A stretch of DNA of 64,000 nt from Chromobacterium haemolyticum DSM 19808. GTDB lineage: Bacteria; Pseudomonadota; Gammaproteobacteria; Burkholderiales; Chromobacteriaceae. Each line of letters begins with the position of its first letter. Position 1 is the first letter of the stretch. This document shows, piece after piece, positions 16,911 to 25,807 of this stretch. The translations under genes were made by a program, and so were the position numbers. Below the pieces are notes generated by a model that ran no database searches, had not been told where the DNA came from, and saw nothing but the letters and a program-made list of their open reading frames with translations. The stretch lies in contig NZ_JONK01000018.1 of assembly GCF_000711885.1 (NCBI RefSeq), positions 47,742 through 111,741 of the forward strand. The letters run 5' to 3'.

Positions 16911-17091
16911 GGGTTTCTCCTGGTTGCGGCCGTTGACCGGCCGGGCTTGGCCGGTCCGCCGCTGCAAACATGGAAAACGATCTGCTGCCCGCCCCGCCCG
17001 ATGCGAGTTATTGTCGCGCCGCCGCCCAAGAGACCGCCGGCTTGAATCTTTCTAGTGTAGACAAGCCGGCGGCCGCTTGCGCGGTCTGGGG

Positions 17092-18984
17092 TTAGCGCAC
17101 GATGCCCACCGGGTAGAGGAAGCGGTTGCTGTCGGCGAACGGCGTCTGCTCATAGAACCAGTTGAGCCGGGCGTTGCGGTCCTTGGCGAACTTGGGGTCC
17201 TTGAGCCTGGCCTGGAAGGCCTGACGCAAGGCCGGGCTTTCCGCCAGCATGCGCCGCGCCATCGGTTCCATCACATAGGCTTCCGGCGCTTCCGCCGAGG
17301 TGAGGTTGGCGTTGAAGAAGCCCCAGTGCAGGAAGGAGTCCGGGCTGGCCGGTTCCAGCAGCAGCATCGCCAGCGTGCCCAAGGGTTGTTGCGGGTCCAC
17401 CACCACGGAGCCGGCCGGATAGGTGACTTTGCGCTGCAAGGGGCTGGGCTTGCCGTCTATCAGCAGGCGGCCTTCGTAGCCGGGAATCTTGTCGGCGGAT
17501 TCGCGGTCCGGCTCAAACGGCGTGCCCAGCTTGATATCGTCCAGCCGGTAGACGGTGACGTCCAGCGTTTCCGGCCGGCTCAGTTCGCGCAGCTGGATGC
17601 CGTGAGCGCGTAGCCGGGCGATCACCTCGTGCCACTGCGCCGGCACCACATAGGCCTTGGGCCGCGCGGCGGTGAGGTCCGGCACGGTCAGCGGGGTGAT
17701 GGGCAGGCGGTAGTCGCGCGGCTGATTGCTCCAGCGCACGATCTTGTCGCCGGTGATCGGAGATTGCACCTTGTCGAACTTGACGCCCTTGAAGTCCACC
17801 AGTTTGGGTTTGCCCTCGGCTTCCTTCCAGGTCAGCGTCACCGGATCCGGCCGCGCGGCGCGGCCCTTGGCGATGGCGGCGCGCAGGCTGTCGTAATGGC
17901 GGGACACGCTGTCGAAGATGGCGCGATAGAGCACGTAGTTGCCCAGAACTTGCTGCTTGTAGGGCTTGAGCGCGTGCAGTTCCACCAGGATGGCGGGGAT
18001 GCCGCGGGCGTCGGCGTACTGATTGGAGAAGCGCGCCAGATCGCTGTAATACGGGTAATAGCCCTTGTCGGGGTTCTCGTTGTCGTTCATCGAGATGCAG
18101 ACATTGGGCTCATGGCCGTAGCGGCGCAGTTCGCGATAGACCTCGGGCGTCATCACCTGGTCCATCCAGCGGCTGGACTCGGGCGACCAGCCTTGGCCGT
18201 TGTTGCAGTAGGTGACGTCGTATTGGTAGTTGACGCCGTCCGTGCTGTGGGTGTCGATGAAGAAGTCCGGCTGGTAATCGTTGAGCGCGCGCGCCACGTT
18301 GCGGATTTCCGGGCTGTCCAGCTTGGTGAAATCCCGGTTCAGGTTGAGGTTGCGGCCGTTGACCCGCCAGCCGGTCTGTTCCGGCCCGTTCTGGTTGATG
18401 CGGCCGTATTTGCCGTAGCGCATGTCGCCGTCCACGTTGACGGTGGGGACGAACAGCAGGTTGACCTTTGACAGCAGCGCGTCGTCGCGGATGAGTAGAT
18501 CGCGGATCAGCATCAGCCCGGCGTCCTTGCCGTTGGCTTCGCCCGGGTGGATGCCGGCTTGCACGTAGATCAGCGGCTTGCCGCTGGCGCGCAGGCCCTG
18601 CGGCGATTTGTCGGCGGTGGAGGATACCAACGCCATCATCATCTCGTGGCCTTGATCGGTTTTTTCCGCCATCGGGCCCAGCTTGAGCAGCGCCGGTTTG
18701 GCCGCGGCCAGCTTGTTCAGGTAGGCGATGGTTTCCGGATAGGCCGGCGTGTGCTTGAAGCCGCTGGTCTCCAGCGGCGTGGCCCACGGGTCGTCCGCCT
18801 TGGCGGCGAAGCGCTGGCTGTCCCCCTGCCAGGGGATGTCCGGGGGCAGCACGCGCTGGCGCGCAGCGGATAGGTATTGGCTGTCGTCGACGTAGTCCGG
18901 CGCGGCCGGCATGGCGTGTGCGTGCGGGCCGAGGTGCAGGGCGGCGAAGGCGGAAACGATGGCGAGGCGCAGCGGCAAGTGCAT
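17092..18984 (-). CDS. Exported M14-family zinc carboxypeptidase
   Basis: Metallocarboxypeptidase of 630 residues. The N-terminus (MHLPLRLAIVSAFAALHLG ... HAHA) is a signal peptide, so the enzyme is periplasmic or secreted. Zinc site: H-x-x-E in QAGIHPGEANGKDAG and the later His in FFIDTHSTDGVNYQYD. Substrate residues are visible in GRNLNLNRDF and a catalytic Glu in AILVELHALKPYKQQ. A ~250-residue C-terminal region of unclear role follows. ATG 18984 has AGGG at a good distance. It is divergent from the S9 peptidase gene, sharing 202 bp of upstream DNA. Confidence 0.88.
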   Translation of the reverse strand: MHLPLRLAIVSAFAALHLGPHAHAMPAAPDYVDDSQYLSAARQRVLPPDIPWQGDSQRFAAKADDPWATPLETSGFKHTPAYPETIAYLNKLAAAKPALLKLGPMAEKTDQGHEMMMALVSSTADKSPQGLRASGKPLIYVQAGIHPGEANGKDAGLMLIRDLLIRDDALLSKVNLLFVPTVNVDGDMRYGKYGRINQNGPEQTGWRVNGRNLNLNRDFTKLDSPEIRNVARALNDYQPDFFIDTHSTDGVNYQYDVTYCNNGQGWSPESSRWMDQVMTPEVYRELRRYGHEPNVCISMNDNENPDKGYYPYYSDLARFSNQYADARGIPAILVELHALKPYKQQVLGNYVLYRAIFDSVSRHYDSLRAAIAKGRAARPDPVTLTWKEAEGKPKLVDFKGVKFDKVQSPITGDKIVRWSNQPRDYRLPITPLTVPDLTAARPKAYVVPAQWHEVIARLRAHGIQLRELSRPETLDVTVYRLDDIKLGTPFEPDRESADKIPGYEGRLLIDGKPSPLQRKVTYPAGSVVVDPQQPLGTLAMLLLEPASPDSFLHWGFFNANLTSAEAPEAYVMEPMARRMLAESPALRQAFQARLKDPKFAKDRNARLNWFYEQTPFADSNRFLYPVGIVR

Positions 18985-19186
18985 GATGATTACCCTGATT
19001 GTCCAAGACCGAAACAGGCTACGCCCGCCGGCCCGGCGGACGCACGGGCTGTTGCACGGCGGCTTGACCGGGGTCAAGCGGTGCCTGCGGGGGTGTGGTT
19101 CGAGAATCGATATTTTTTGTGGCATATTGTCGCAGGGGTCCAGCGCGGCCGCGCCGGATCGGGATCATTTCAGACAAGGGGTTCTC

Positions 19187-21052
19187 GTGAAAACTTGGGT
19201 ATCGAGCCTGGCCTTGGCCGTCGCGTTGTCCAGCGCGGCCTACGCCGCGGACATTCCGCTGCGTGACTTTTTCCGTAATCCGGAGCAGAGCAATTTCACC
19301 TTGTCGCCGGATGGCAAGAGCGTGGCTTTCCTGGCGCCTTGGGAGGCGCGGCGCAATATTGTGGTGCGCATGCCGGGGCAGCCGGACCGGCGCGTCACCG
19401 AAGTGAAGGACCGCGACCTGTCGGGTTATTTCTGGAAGGGTAATCAGCGGCTGGTTTACAGCAAGGATAATGGCGGGGATGAGAATTTCCACCTGTACGC
19501 GGTGGACCTGGTCAGCGGCAAGAGCCGCGATCTGACGCCGTTTCCCGGCGTGCGCGCGGAGATCGTCGACGAACTCACCGAACGGGACGACGAATTGCTG
19601 GTGGGCCTGAACAAGCGCAAGCCGGAAGTGTTCGACGTTTACCGGGTGAACCTGAAAACCGGCAAGCTGACGCTGGAGGCGAAGAACCCCGGCAATGTCA
19701 CCAGTTGGAGCACTGATCACAATGGCCGCATCCGCATCGCCACCACCACGGACGGCGTCAACAGCACCCTGCTGTATCGCGACCAGCCGGGCGGCGCCTT
19801 CCGCAAGCTGATGACCACCTCCTTCCGGGACAGTTTCAATCCCTTGTTCTTCACTTTCGACAACCAGCGTTTCTACGCCGCCAGCAATCTGGGCCGCGAT
19901 AAGAGCGCCATCGTCGAATTCGATCCCAAGACCGGCAAGGAAGTGAAGCAGATCTATCACCGCGACGACGTGGACGTCGACGGCCTGGGCTTTTCCCGCA
20001 AGCGCAAAGTGATCACCTGCGCCCGCTTCGAAACCGACAAGCCGGGCCGGCAATGCCTAGATGAGAAGAGCGAGGCCCTGCTTGCTAGGCTGGAGGCGCG
20101 GCTGCCCGGCTACCAGGTGGATATCCAGTCCGCCAACCGTGCGGAGAACCGTTTCATCGTGGCGGCCTGGAACGACCGTACCCAGGGCAAGCGCTATCTG
20201 TACGACGAGGCCGGCGACAAACTGGAACTGCTGGCGGAGATCACGCCCTGGTTGAAGGAAAGCGAGATGGCTACGATGCGGCCGGTGCAGTACCGCAGCC
20301 GCGACGGTTTGACTATCAACGGCTACCTGACCCTGCCCAAGGGCAAGGAGGACGCCAAGGGGCTGCCGGTAATCATTAATCCGCACGGCGGGCCATGGGC
20401 GCGCGACAGCTGGCGCTTCAACCCCGAGGTGCAGTTCTTCGCCAATCGCGGCTGGGCGGTGCTACAGATGAACTTCCGCGGCTCCACCGGCTATGGCCGC
20501 GATTTCTGGCAGGCCTCGTTCAAACAATGGGGCGGCACCATGCAGGACGACGTCAGCGACGGCGTGGACTGGCTGGTCAAGCAGGGCGTGGCGGATCCGA
20601 AGCGCGTCTGCATCTACGGCGGCAGCTACGGCGGCTATGCCACGCTGGCGGGCATCACTAAGACGCCGGATTTGTATCGCTGCGCGGTGGATTACGTGGG
20701 GGTGTCCAATCTATTCACCTTCATGAACACCATACCGCCGTACTGGAAGCCGATGCTGGACATGATGCACGAGATGGTGGGCGATCCGGTCAAGGATAAG
20801 GCGATGATGCGCGAACGCTCGCCGGTGTTCCAGGTGGACCGCATCAAGACTCCGCTGCTGGTGTTGCAGGGGGCCAAGGACCCGCGCGTCAACATCGACG
20901 AATCCAATCAGATCGTCAAGGCGCTGCAGAGGCGCGGCGTGGAAGTGGAATACATGGTCAAGGACAATGAGGGCCATGGTTTCCGCAACGAGGAAAACCG
21001 CTTTGACGCGTATGGCGCGATGGAGCGTTTCTTCCGTCAGCATTTGAATTAA
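19187..21052 (+). CDS. Exported prolyl-oligopeptidase-family serine peptidase (S9)
   Basis: A 621-residue peptidase with a signal peptide ([20 protein letters not shown]). An N-terminal beta-propeller follows ([13 protein letters not shown], then several YxxD blades). The C-terminal alpha/beta-hydrolase domain carries the catalytic triad: Ser480 in [14 protein letters not shown], Asp in [12 protein letters not shown], and His in [11 protein letters not shown]. The start is GTG 19187, with AAGGGG upstream; the open frame is longer but would precede the signal peptide. The stop at 21050-21052 is followed by GACCCGC, a 7-bp relic of a MITE-2 end. Confidence 0.9.
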   Translation: MKTWVSSLALAVALSSAAYAADIPLRDFFRNPEQSNFTLSPDGKSVAFLAPWEARRNIVVRMPGQPDRRVTEVKDRDLSGYFWKGNQRLVYSKDNGGDENFHLYAVDLVSGKSRDLTPFPGVRAEIVDELTERDDELLVGLNKRKPEVFDVYRVNLKTGKLTLEAKNPGNVTSWSTDHNGRIRIATTTDGVNSTLLYRDQPGGAFRKLMTTSFRDSFNPLFFTFDNQRFYAASNLGRDKSAIVEFDPKTGKEVKQIYHRDDVDVDGLGFSRKRKVITCARFETDKPGRQCLDEKSEALLARLEARLPGYQVDIQSANRAENRFIVAAWNDRTQGKRYLYDEAGDKLELLAEITPWLKESEMATMRPVQYRSRDGLTINGYLTLPKGKEDAKGLPVIINPHGGPWARDSWRFNPEVQFFANRGWAVLQMNFRGSTGYGRDFWQASFKQWGGTMQDDVSDGVDWLVKQGVADPKRVCIYGGSYGGYATLAGITKTPDLYRCAVDYVGVSNLFTFMNTIPPYWKPMLDMMHEMVGDPVKDKAMMRERSPVFQVDRIKTPLLVLQGAKDPRVNIDESNQIVKALQRRGVEVEYMVKDNEGHGFRNEENRFDAYGAMERFFRQHLN

Positions 21053-21062
21053 GACCCGCTAA

Positions 21063-21201
21063 GAACGTGTTTACGATCTCGCGAGCCAAGGCGAGACAAG
21101 GCGAAAACGAGCGAAAAAGCGAAATGTACCGTGGTACATGAGCATTTTGAGCTCGGTTTCAACGCCGTATCGCCGACGCGCAGCAGATCGTAAACAGGTT
21201 C
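21063..21201 (+). mobile_element. MITE-1 copy 4 (139 bp), on the stop codon of the ABC permease
   Basis: It starts GAACGTGTTTACGATC and ends GATCGTAAACAGGTTC. Flanks are TAA (21060-21062) and TCA (21202-21204), both fitting TNA but differing in the middle base. TCA is the reverse complement of the stop codon of the convergent permease gene. The left TAA lies inside a relic of a MITE-2 end (GACCCGCTAA). Confidence 0.9.
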
Positions 21202-21891
21202 TCAGGCCCTGGCCGGCAGACTCCAGCGCCTGTCGCTCCAGCGGCCCAGCAGTTGCAGGCCGCCGCAGACCACAAAGTAAGCCAGCGCGATGAAGGCGAA
21301 GATCTCCAAAGGGTAGACCTGCTCGCGGTTGTTGACCTGAGTGGCGACGAAGGTGAATTCGGCCACGCCCACCACATAGGCGAGCGAGCTGTCCTTGATC
21401 AGGGTGATCCACTGATTGACGAAGGAGGGCAGCATCATGCGCAGCGCTTGCGGCAGCACGATCAGCCGCAGCGTCTGCCAGCGGTCCAGTCCCAGCGACA
21501 GCCCTGCCGCCCATTGTCCGGGGCCGATGGCGGCGATGCCGGCCTGCACCGACTGGCTCAGATAGGCCGCGTTGATCAGCGCCAGCGCCAACACCACGGT
21601 GAGTACGCCGGGGATGTCCACCCCAAACAGGATGGGCAGCAGGAAATAGCACCAGAAGATCAGCATCAGCACCGGGATGGCGCGCAGCAGCGCCACCAGC
21701 GTGGCCAGCGCGCGGCGCGGGCCGGGCCCGCACATGACCAGGGCGATGCCGCCGGCCAGGCCCAGCAGGCTGGCCAGCACGCCCGCGGCGGCGCTGATGG
21801 CCAGGGTCAGCAGCAGGCCGCCGGGCTCGCCGTTGGTCAGATTGCCCCACAGCAGATAATCGAGATTGTCCTGAATCACCGGCGGCATCAT
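21202..21891 (-). CDS. Amino-acid ABC transporter permease (second of pair)
   Basis: Integral membrane permease of the His/Glu/Gln polar amino-acid family (HisM/GltK type), 229 residues with about five membrane helices. The EAA-loop region reads AAGLSLGLDRWQTLRLIVLPQ, followed by PSFVNQWITLIKDSSLAYVVG, typical of this family. ATG 21891 overlaps the TGA of the upstream permease (ATGA); an alternative ATG lies at 21906. It is the last gene of the operon; its stop is shared with the TNA flank of MITE-1 copy 4. Confidence 0.9.
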   Translation of the reverse strand: MMPPVIQDNLDYLLWGNLTNGEPGGLLLTLAISAAAGVLASLLGLAGGIALVMCGPGPRRALATLVALLRAIPVLMLIFWCYFLLPILFGVDIPGVLTVVLALALINAAYLSQSVQAGIAAIGPGQWAAGLSLGLDRWQTLRLIVLPQALRMMLPSFVNQWITLIKDSSLAYVVGVAEFTFVATQVNNREQVYPLEIFAFIALAYFVVCGGLQLLGRWSDRRWSLPARA

Positions 21892-22628
21892 TGCGGCGCC
21901 CTCCATGCCGGCTCGCCGCGCAGGCTCAGCGCCTGAGTCAACAGCACCAGCAGCAGATAAGCGGCGGTGGCCACGGCGAAGGCCTGGAAGGCGAGCAGGG
22001 TTTCGGTTTCCACCTGGCGCGAGGTATAGGACAACTCCGCCACGCCTATGGCCATCGCCAAGGAAGTGTTCTTCACCACCGCGGTGTATTGGCCGACCAA
22101 GGGACGGCGCGCCAGCGCCCAGGCCTGCGGCAGCACCACCCAGCGGAACTCCTGCCAGCCGTTCATGCCCAGCGCGCGCGCCGCCTGGCGCTGGCCGGCG
22201 GCGACGCCGCGCAGCCCGGCTTGTAGTTCGCCGCAGATGAAGCTGGCGCTATAAAGGGTTAGCCCCACCAGCGCGGCCAGGAATTCGAAGGACGGCCATG
22301 GCAGCGTCAAGCCGCCCGGCAAGGGCAGGCTGCGTGGTGTGTTCAGCCACAGCATGGCGGTTTCCGGCAGCAGGCCGGCCACGCCGAAATACCACAGCAG
22401 CAGCTGCACCATCAGCGGCGTGTTGCGATGCAGACTGACCCAGAGGCCGGCGCCGTGGCTCAAGGCGCGCCAGCGCGATTCCAGCGCCGCGGTCAGCAGC
22501 ATGCCTAGCGCGGTGGCGGCGACGCAGACCAGCAGAGCCAGCCAGCCGGTGAGCAGCGCGCCCTTGAGCAGCCAGCCCAGGTAGTGGGGTTCCAGCCAGT
22601 GGTGGCCAAGCCAGGAGGGGGGATTCAT
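21888..22628 (-). CDS. Amino-acid ABC transporter permease (first of pair)
   Basis: HisQ/GltJ-type permease of 246 residues. The segment SLHRNTPLMVQLLLWYFGVAG is the conserved N-terminal family motif, and AARALGMNGWQEFRWVVLPQAW is the EAA loop contacting the ATPase. It pairs with the overlapping downstream permease to make a heterodimer. A periplasmic binding protein gene lies upstream on the same strand, separated by the MITE composite. No ATP-binding subunit gene is adjacent. Confidence 0.9.
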   Translation of the reverse strand: MNPPSWLGHHWLEPHYLGWLLKGALLTGWLALLVCVAATALGMLLTAALESRWRALSHGAGLWVSLHRNTPLMVQLLLWYFGVAGLLPETAMLWLNTPRSLPLPGGLTLPWPSFEFLAALVGLTLYSASFICGELQAGLRGVAAGQRQAARALGMNGWQEFRWVVLPQAWALARRPLVGQYTAVVKNTSLAMAIGVAELSYTSRQVETETLLAFQAFAVATAAYLLLVLLTQALSLRGEPAWRAPQ

Positions 22629-22745
22629 TGCTTGCTGTCCTGTATTTCGATAAGGCCGCCGTTCGGCGCCGGCGGCGCTTCAAATGGCGAAACCGCCGGG
22701 CGCGCCCGGCGGCTTGGGATACGGATGGGAAAACGCGCCGTCTTA

Positions 22746-22885
22746 GAGTCTGTTTACGATCTCGCGAGCTAAGGCGAGACAAGGCGAAAACGAGCGAAAA
22801 AGCGGAATGTACGAGTGGTACATGAGCATGATGAAGCCGTTTTCAACGCCGTATCGCCGACACGCAGCAGATCGTAAACCGGTTC
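22746..22885 (+). mobile_element. MITE-1 copy 5 (140 bp), part of a composite
   Basis: It starts GAGTCTGTTTACGATC and ends GATCGTAAACCGGTTC. It is flanked by TTA (22743-22745) and TTG (22886-22888). The TTG is immediately followed by MITE-2 copy A, so the pair forms a composite lying between TTA and TTA. Confidence 0.9.
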
Positions 22886-22888
22886 TTG

Positions 22889-23000
22889 GAGCCGCTAAGA
22901 AAACCTCGCGGAGAACCTGAGCCAAGGCGCGCCGACGCAGGCAGTACAAGTCGTACGACAAGGAGGCGCAACGCAGGATCAGGGGTTTTGTTAGCGGGTC
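22889..23000 (+). mobile_element. MITE-2 copy A (112 bp), right half of a composite
   Basis: It begins GAGCCGCTAAGAAAACC and ends GGTTTTGTTAGCGGGTC, an inverted repeat. Its right terminus (reverse complement GACCCGCTAACAAAACC) is identical to the end of the IS at 63900. The right flank TTA (23001-23003) is the stop codon of the binding-protein gene. The interior contains CAGTACAAGTCGTACGAC and GAGGCGCAACGCAGGATCAG, shared with copy B at 50867. Confidence 0.85.
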
Positions 23001-23804
23001 TTAGCTGGCTTCGCCGATCTTGAAGTCCCTAGGCAGCGGCGCCTTGGTGGCCGGCCCGAACCACTGGTTGTAGATCTTGGCGGCCTGGCCGGATTTTTCC
23101 AGTTCCAGCAGGCTGTCGTTCACCGCTTTCAGCAGACGCGCTTCGCCCTTGGGCAGGCCGATGGCCTGGTATTCGCGGGTCAGGGTGAACGGCGCCAGTT
23201 CAAATTTGGCCTTGTCCGGCGCGTTGGCCAGCAGCGCGGCCAGCTTGGAGCCGTCCTGGCTGATGGCCTGGACATTGCCGTTGCGCAGCGCGGTGAAGGC
23301 CAGCGGGGTGTCGTCGTAGGCCACTACGGTGGTCTTGGGGTATTTGTCGCGCAGGTTCACCTCCTGAGTGGTGCCCTTGTCCACTCCCACGCGCAGTCCG
23401 GCCAGTTGCTCCGGCTTTTGCAGCGAACCCTTGCGGGCGATGAACTGCTGACCGGAGGCGAAGTAGGGCAGGCTGAACGCCACTTGCTTCTTGCGCTCGT
23501 CGGTGACGGTGAAGTTGGCGGCGACCAGATCCGCCTTGCCGGACACCAAGAGCGGCACGCGGTTGGCCGGATTGGTGGGGATCAGGCTGAGTTTGACGCC
23601 CAGCTTCTTGGCGATGTGCTGGGCCACGTCCACGTCCAGGCCGGAGATCTGGCGTGTCTTGGCGTCGAGAAAGCCGAATGGCGGATTGCTGTCGAAGGCG
23701 GCGACGCGCAGCACGCCGGCTTTCTTGATGTCATCCAGACGGTCGGCCCAAGCGGCGGTGGCGGCGGTGCTCAATGCGATGGCCAATGCGATGGCGTGTT
23801 TCAT
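23001..23804 (-). CDS. Amino-acid ABC transporter substrate-binding protein
   Basis: Periplasmic binding protein (family 3 solute-binding) of 267 residues with signal peptide MKHAIALAIALSTAATAAWA. Typical blocks are GVLRVAAFDSNPPFGFLD, LDVDVAQHIAKKLGVKLSLI, KADLVAANFTVTDERKKQVAFS and GLRVGVDKGTTQE. The start was set at ATG 23804 with AAGGGG upstream. It would deliver a polar amino acid to the two permeases downstream. The MITE composite now separates it from them by 372 bp, and its stop coincides with the composite's TTA flank. Confidence 0.92.
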   Translation of the reverse strand: MKHAIALAIALSTAATAAWADRLDDIKKAGVLRVAAFDSNPPFGFLDAKTRQISGLDVDVAQHIAKKLGVKLSLIPTNPANRVPLLVSGKADLVAANFTVTDERKKQVAFSLPYFASGQQFIARKGSLQKPEQLAGLRVGVDKGTTQEVNLRDKYPKTTVVAYDDTPLAFTALRNGNVQAISQDGSKLAALLANAPDKAKFELAPFTLTREYQAIGLPKGEARLLKAVNDSLLELEKSGQAAKIYNQWFGPATKAPLPRDFKIGEAS

Positions 23805-24254
23805 GATGATGCCCCTTGTCTGAAGACGCGCCGGGGGTTCCGTTCGCGCTGTTTGGCGGCGCGTTTTCAGAAGATGCCGGCGCATCGTGATTCCGAGAAA
23901 TTTTCTGCCATGGATAAACCCATGACATGCGATGAGATGATGCTAAGGCATTCTGTAAATTCTTGGAAATTATTAAAAATTAGTCTTATATATTAATTTG
24001 TTTTGATTGTGTGATTTTCCTCATCGGAACAATGCCTTGTCCAAATCGAGGCCGTGGCGACGGCGGGCCGATATTTTTGTTCGAGGTAGGATTGCCAAAC
24101 AATTTCCTTTGCCGCGCTTTTCTGCAATCGGCATAATCGCGTTTTCCGTGTGCCCGCCCTTGGCGGACGCCTCGACGGATTTGCAACTTTTCTTGACGAC
24201 TGTGATGACTGTCGCGTAAGCGCGCCGGGACGGATCAGACAAGCCAAAGCCGAA
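23805..24254. other. 450-bp intergenic region between divergent operons
   Basis: It holds the promoters of the binding-protein gene (left) and of the lipid operon (right). The stretch around 23945-24020 is strongly AT-rich (TTAAAAATTAGTC, TATATTAATTTG) against the GC-rich background. I see no RNA gene, hairpin terminator or convincing small ORF. Confidence 0.4.
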
Positions 24255-24863
24255 ATGCCCAGCATCTATCAACTCAAATCCCGTTTTCAGGACCTGCTGC
24301 GCCCCTTGCTGCGCGGCTTGGTTTCCCTTGGCGTTACCGCCAACCACGTTACGCTCGGCGCCATGCTGGCCTCCATCGCCTACGGTGGCTGGCTGGCCAC
24401 CCAGCCGGAGCGGGCCTTGCCGTGGCTGCTGTTGCCCGTATTCCTGTTCCTGCGCATGGCCTTGAACGCCATCGATGGCATGCTGGCGCGCGAGCACGGT
24501 CAGAAGTCCCGGCTGGGCGGCATTCTCAACGAAGTGGGCGACGTGGTGTCCGACGCCGCGCTCTACCTGCCGTTCGCCTTCTTGTTGGCGGAGCCGGCCT
24601 GGGTGGTGTTGGCGGTGAGGCTGGCCTTGCTGACCGAGTTCGTCGGCGTGCTGGGCCCCAGCCTGGGCGGCACGCGGCGCTACGACGGCCCTATGGGCAA
24701 AAGTGACCGCGCTTTCGTATACGGCGCCTACGCGTTGCTGCTGGGCCTGTGGCCGCAGGCGACGGCCTGGGGGGCTTGGGTGTTTGGATTGAGCGCCGCC
24801 TTGATGGCGCTGACCTGCGTCAACCGGGCGCGGGCCATTTTGAAAGAGGGCGAAGATGTTTAA
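24255..24863 (+). CDS. CDP-alcohol phosphatidyltransferase (second PgsA-like enzyme)
   Basis: Membrane enzyme of 202 residues joining a CDP-lipid to an alcohol. The catalytic motif D-G-x2-A-R-x8-G-x3-D-x3-D is intact in AIDGMLAREHGQKSRLGG and ILNEVGDVVSD. About six hydrophobic segments follow. The start is ATG 24255 (MPSIYQLKSRF); the open frame reaches 24150 but the longer N-terminus is low-complexity. It overlaps the next gene by 8 bp and heads the lipid operon. The window has a separate housekeeping pgsA at 61564, so this one probably uses another head group. Confidence 0.85.
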   Translation: MPSIYQLKSRFQDLLRPLLRGLVSLGVTANHVTLGAMLASIAYGGWLATQPERALPWLLLPVFLFLRMALNAIDGMLAREHGQKSRLGGILNEVGDVVSDAALYLPFAFLLAEPAWVVLAVRLALLTEFVGVLGPSLGGTRRYDGPMGKSDRAFVYGAYALLLGLWPQATAWGAWVFGLSAALMALTCVNRARAILKEGEDV

Positions 24864-25803
24864 ACCGCTGTTGCCGCAGGCATTGATCTGGGCGCTGGGC
24901 GCCGTATTCGCGTTGTTGGTGATCGCCAGCGTCGCCATCCGCGTGCTGGAGAGCCGATCGCCGCAAAAGAACTGGCTGGAGTTGAAGCTGCGCATCCGCA
25001 CCTGGTGGTGGATCGTCGCCTGCTTCTCGCTGACTTTGCTGGGCAATGTGCCGCTGGCGCTGGTGGTGTTCGCGCTGATCAGCTTCCTGGCGCTGAAGGA
25101 ATACCTGACGCTGTGCGCCACCCGCACCGCCGATCACGTGGTGCTGTTCTGGGCTTATCTGAGCATCCCGCTGCAGTATTACTGGCTGGGCATTCACTGG
25201 TACGGCATGTTCATCATCTTCATCCCGGTTTACATCTTTCTGTTCCTGCCGATGCGCATGGTGCTGATCGGCGAGACCCAGGGCTTCCTCAAGGCGGCCG
25301 CCTCGCTGCAATGGGGGCTGATGATTTGCGTGTTTTGCCTGAGCCATATGGCCGCCGTGTTGACCCTGCCGCAGCTGACCCATATCGGCGAACCGGCCCA
25401 AGGCGCGATGTTGCTGTTCTACCTGGTGGCGCTGACTCAGCTCAACGACGTGGCGCAATACTTGTGGGGCAAGGCCTTCGGCCGGCGCAAGGTGGCGCCC
25501 AAGGTATCGCCCAACAAGACGCTGGAGGGCTTCCTGGGCGGGGCGCTGACCACCTGCTTGCTGGGCTGGCTGCTGGGGCCGTTGCTGACGCCGTTCTCGC
25601 CGCTGCACGCGGCCTTGGCCGGTTTGTTGATCGGGGTGATGGGGTTCATTGGCGACATTGTGATTTCCGCGGTGAAGCGCGACATCGGGGTCAAGGACTC
25701 CGGCCGCCTGCTGCCCGGCCACGGCGGGGTGCTGGACCGGCTGGATTCGCTGACCTATACCGCGCCGCTGTTCTTCCACTATGTCCACTACTTGTACTTC
25801 TGA
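24856..25803 (+). CDS. Phosphatidate cytidylyltransferase-like (CdsA family)
   Basis: Polytopic membrane enzyme of 315 residues predicted to make a CDP-lipid from a phosphatidate. The CdsA signature is complete near the C-terminus: GDIVISAVKRDIGVKDSGRL then LPGHGGVLDRLDSL. Other conserved segments are LTQLNDVAQYLWGKAFGRR and VSPNKTLEGFLGG. About eight transmembrane segments. It overlaps the upstream gene and lies 4 bp before the acyltransferase gene, so the operon can both form and use its own CDP-lipid. Confidence 0.88.
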   Translation: MFKPLLPQALIWALGAVFALLVIASVAIRVLESRSPQKNWLELKLRIRTWWWIVACFSLTLLGNVPLALVVFALISFLALKEYLTLCATRTADHVVLFWAYLSIPLQYYWLGIHWYGMFIIFIPVYIFLFLPMRMVLIGETQGFLKAAASLQWGLMICVFCLSHMAAVLTLPQLTHIGEPAQGAMLLFYLVALTQLNDVAQYLWGKAFGRRKVAPKVSPNKTLEGFLGGALTTCLLGWLLGPLLTPFSPLHAALAGLLIGVMGFIGDIVISAVKRDIGVKDSGRLLPGHGGVLDRLDSLTYTAPLFFHYVHYLYF

Positions 25804-25807
25804 GCCG

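Noticed and set aside
23910..23996. 28-codon frame in the AT-rich part of 23805-24254
   Set aside because: No ribosome site and no similarity; likely chance in AT-rich promoter DNA.
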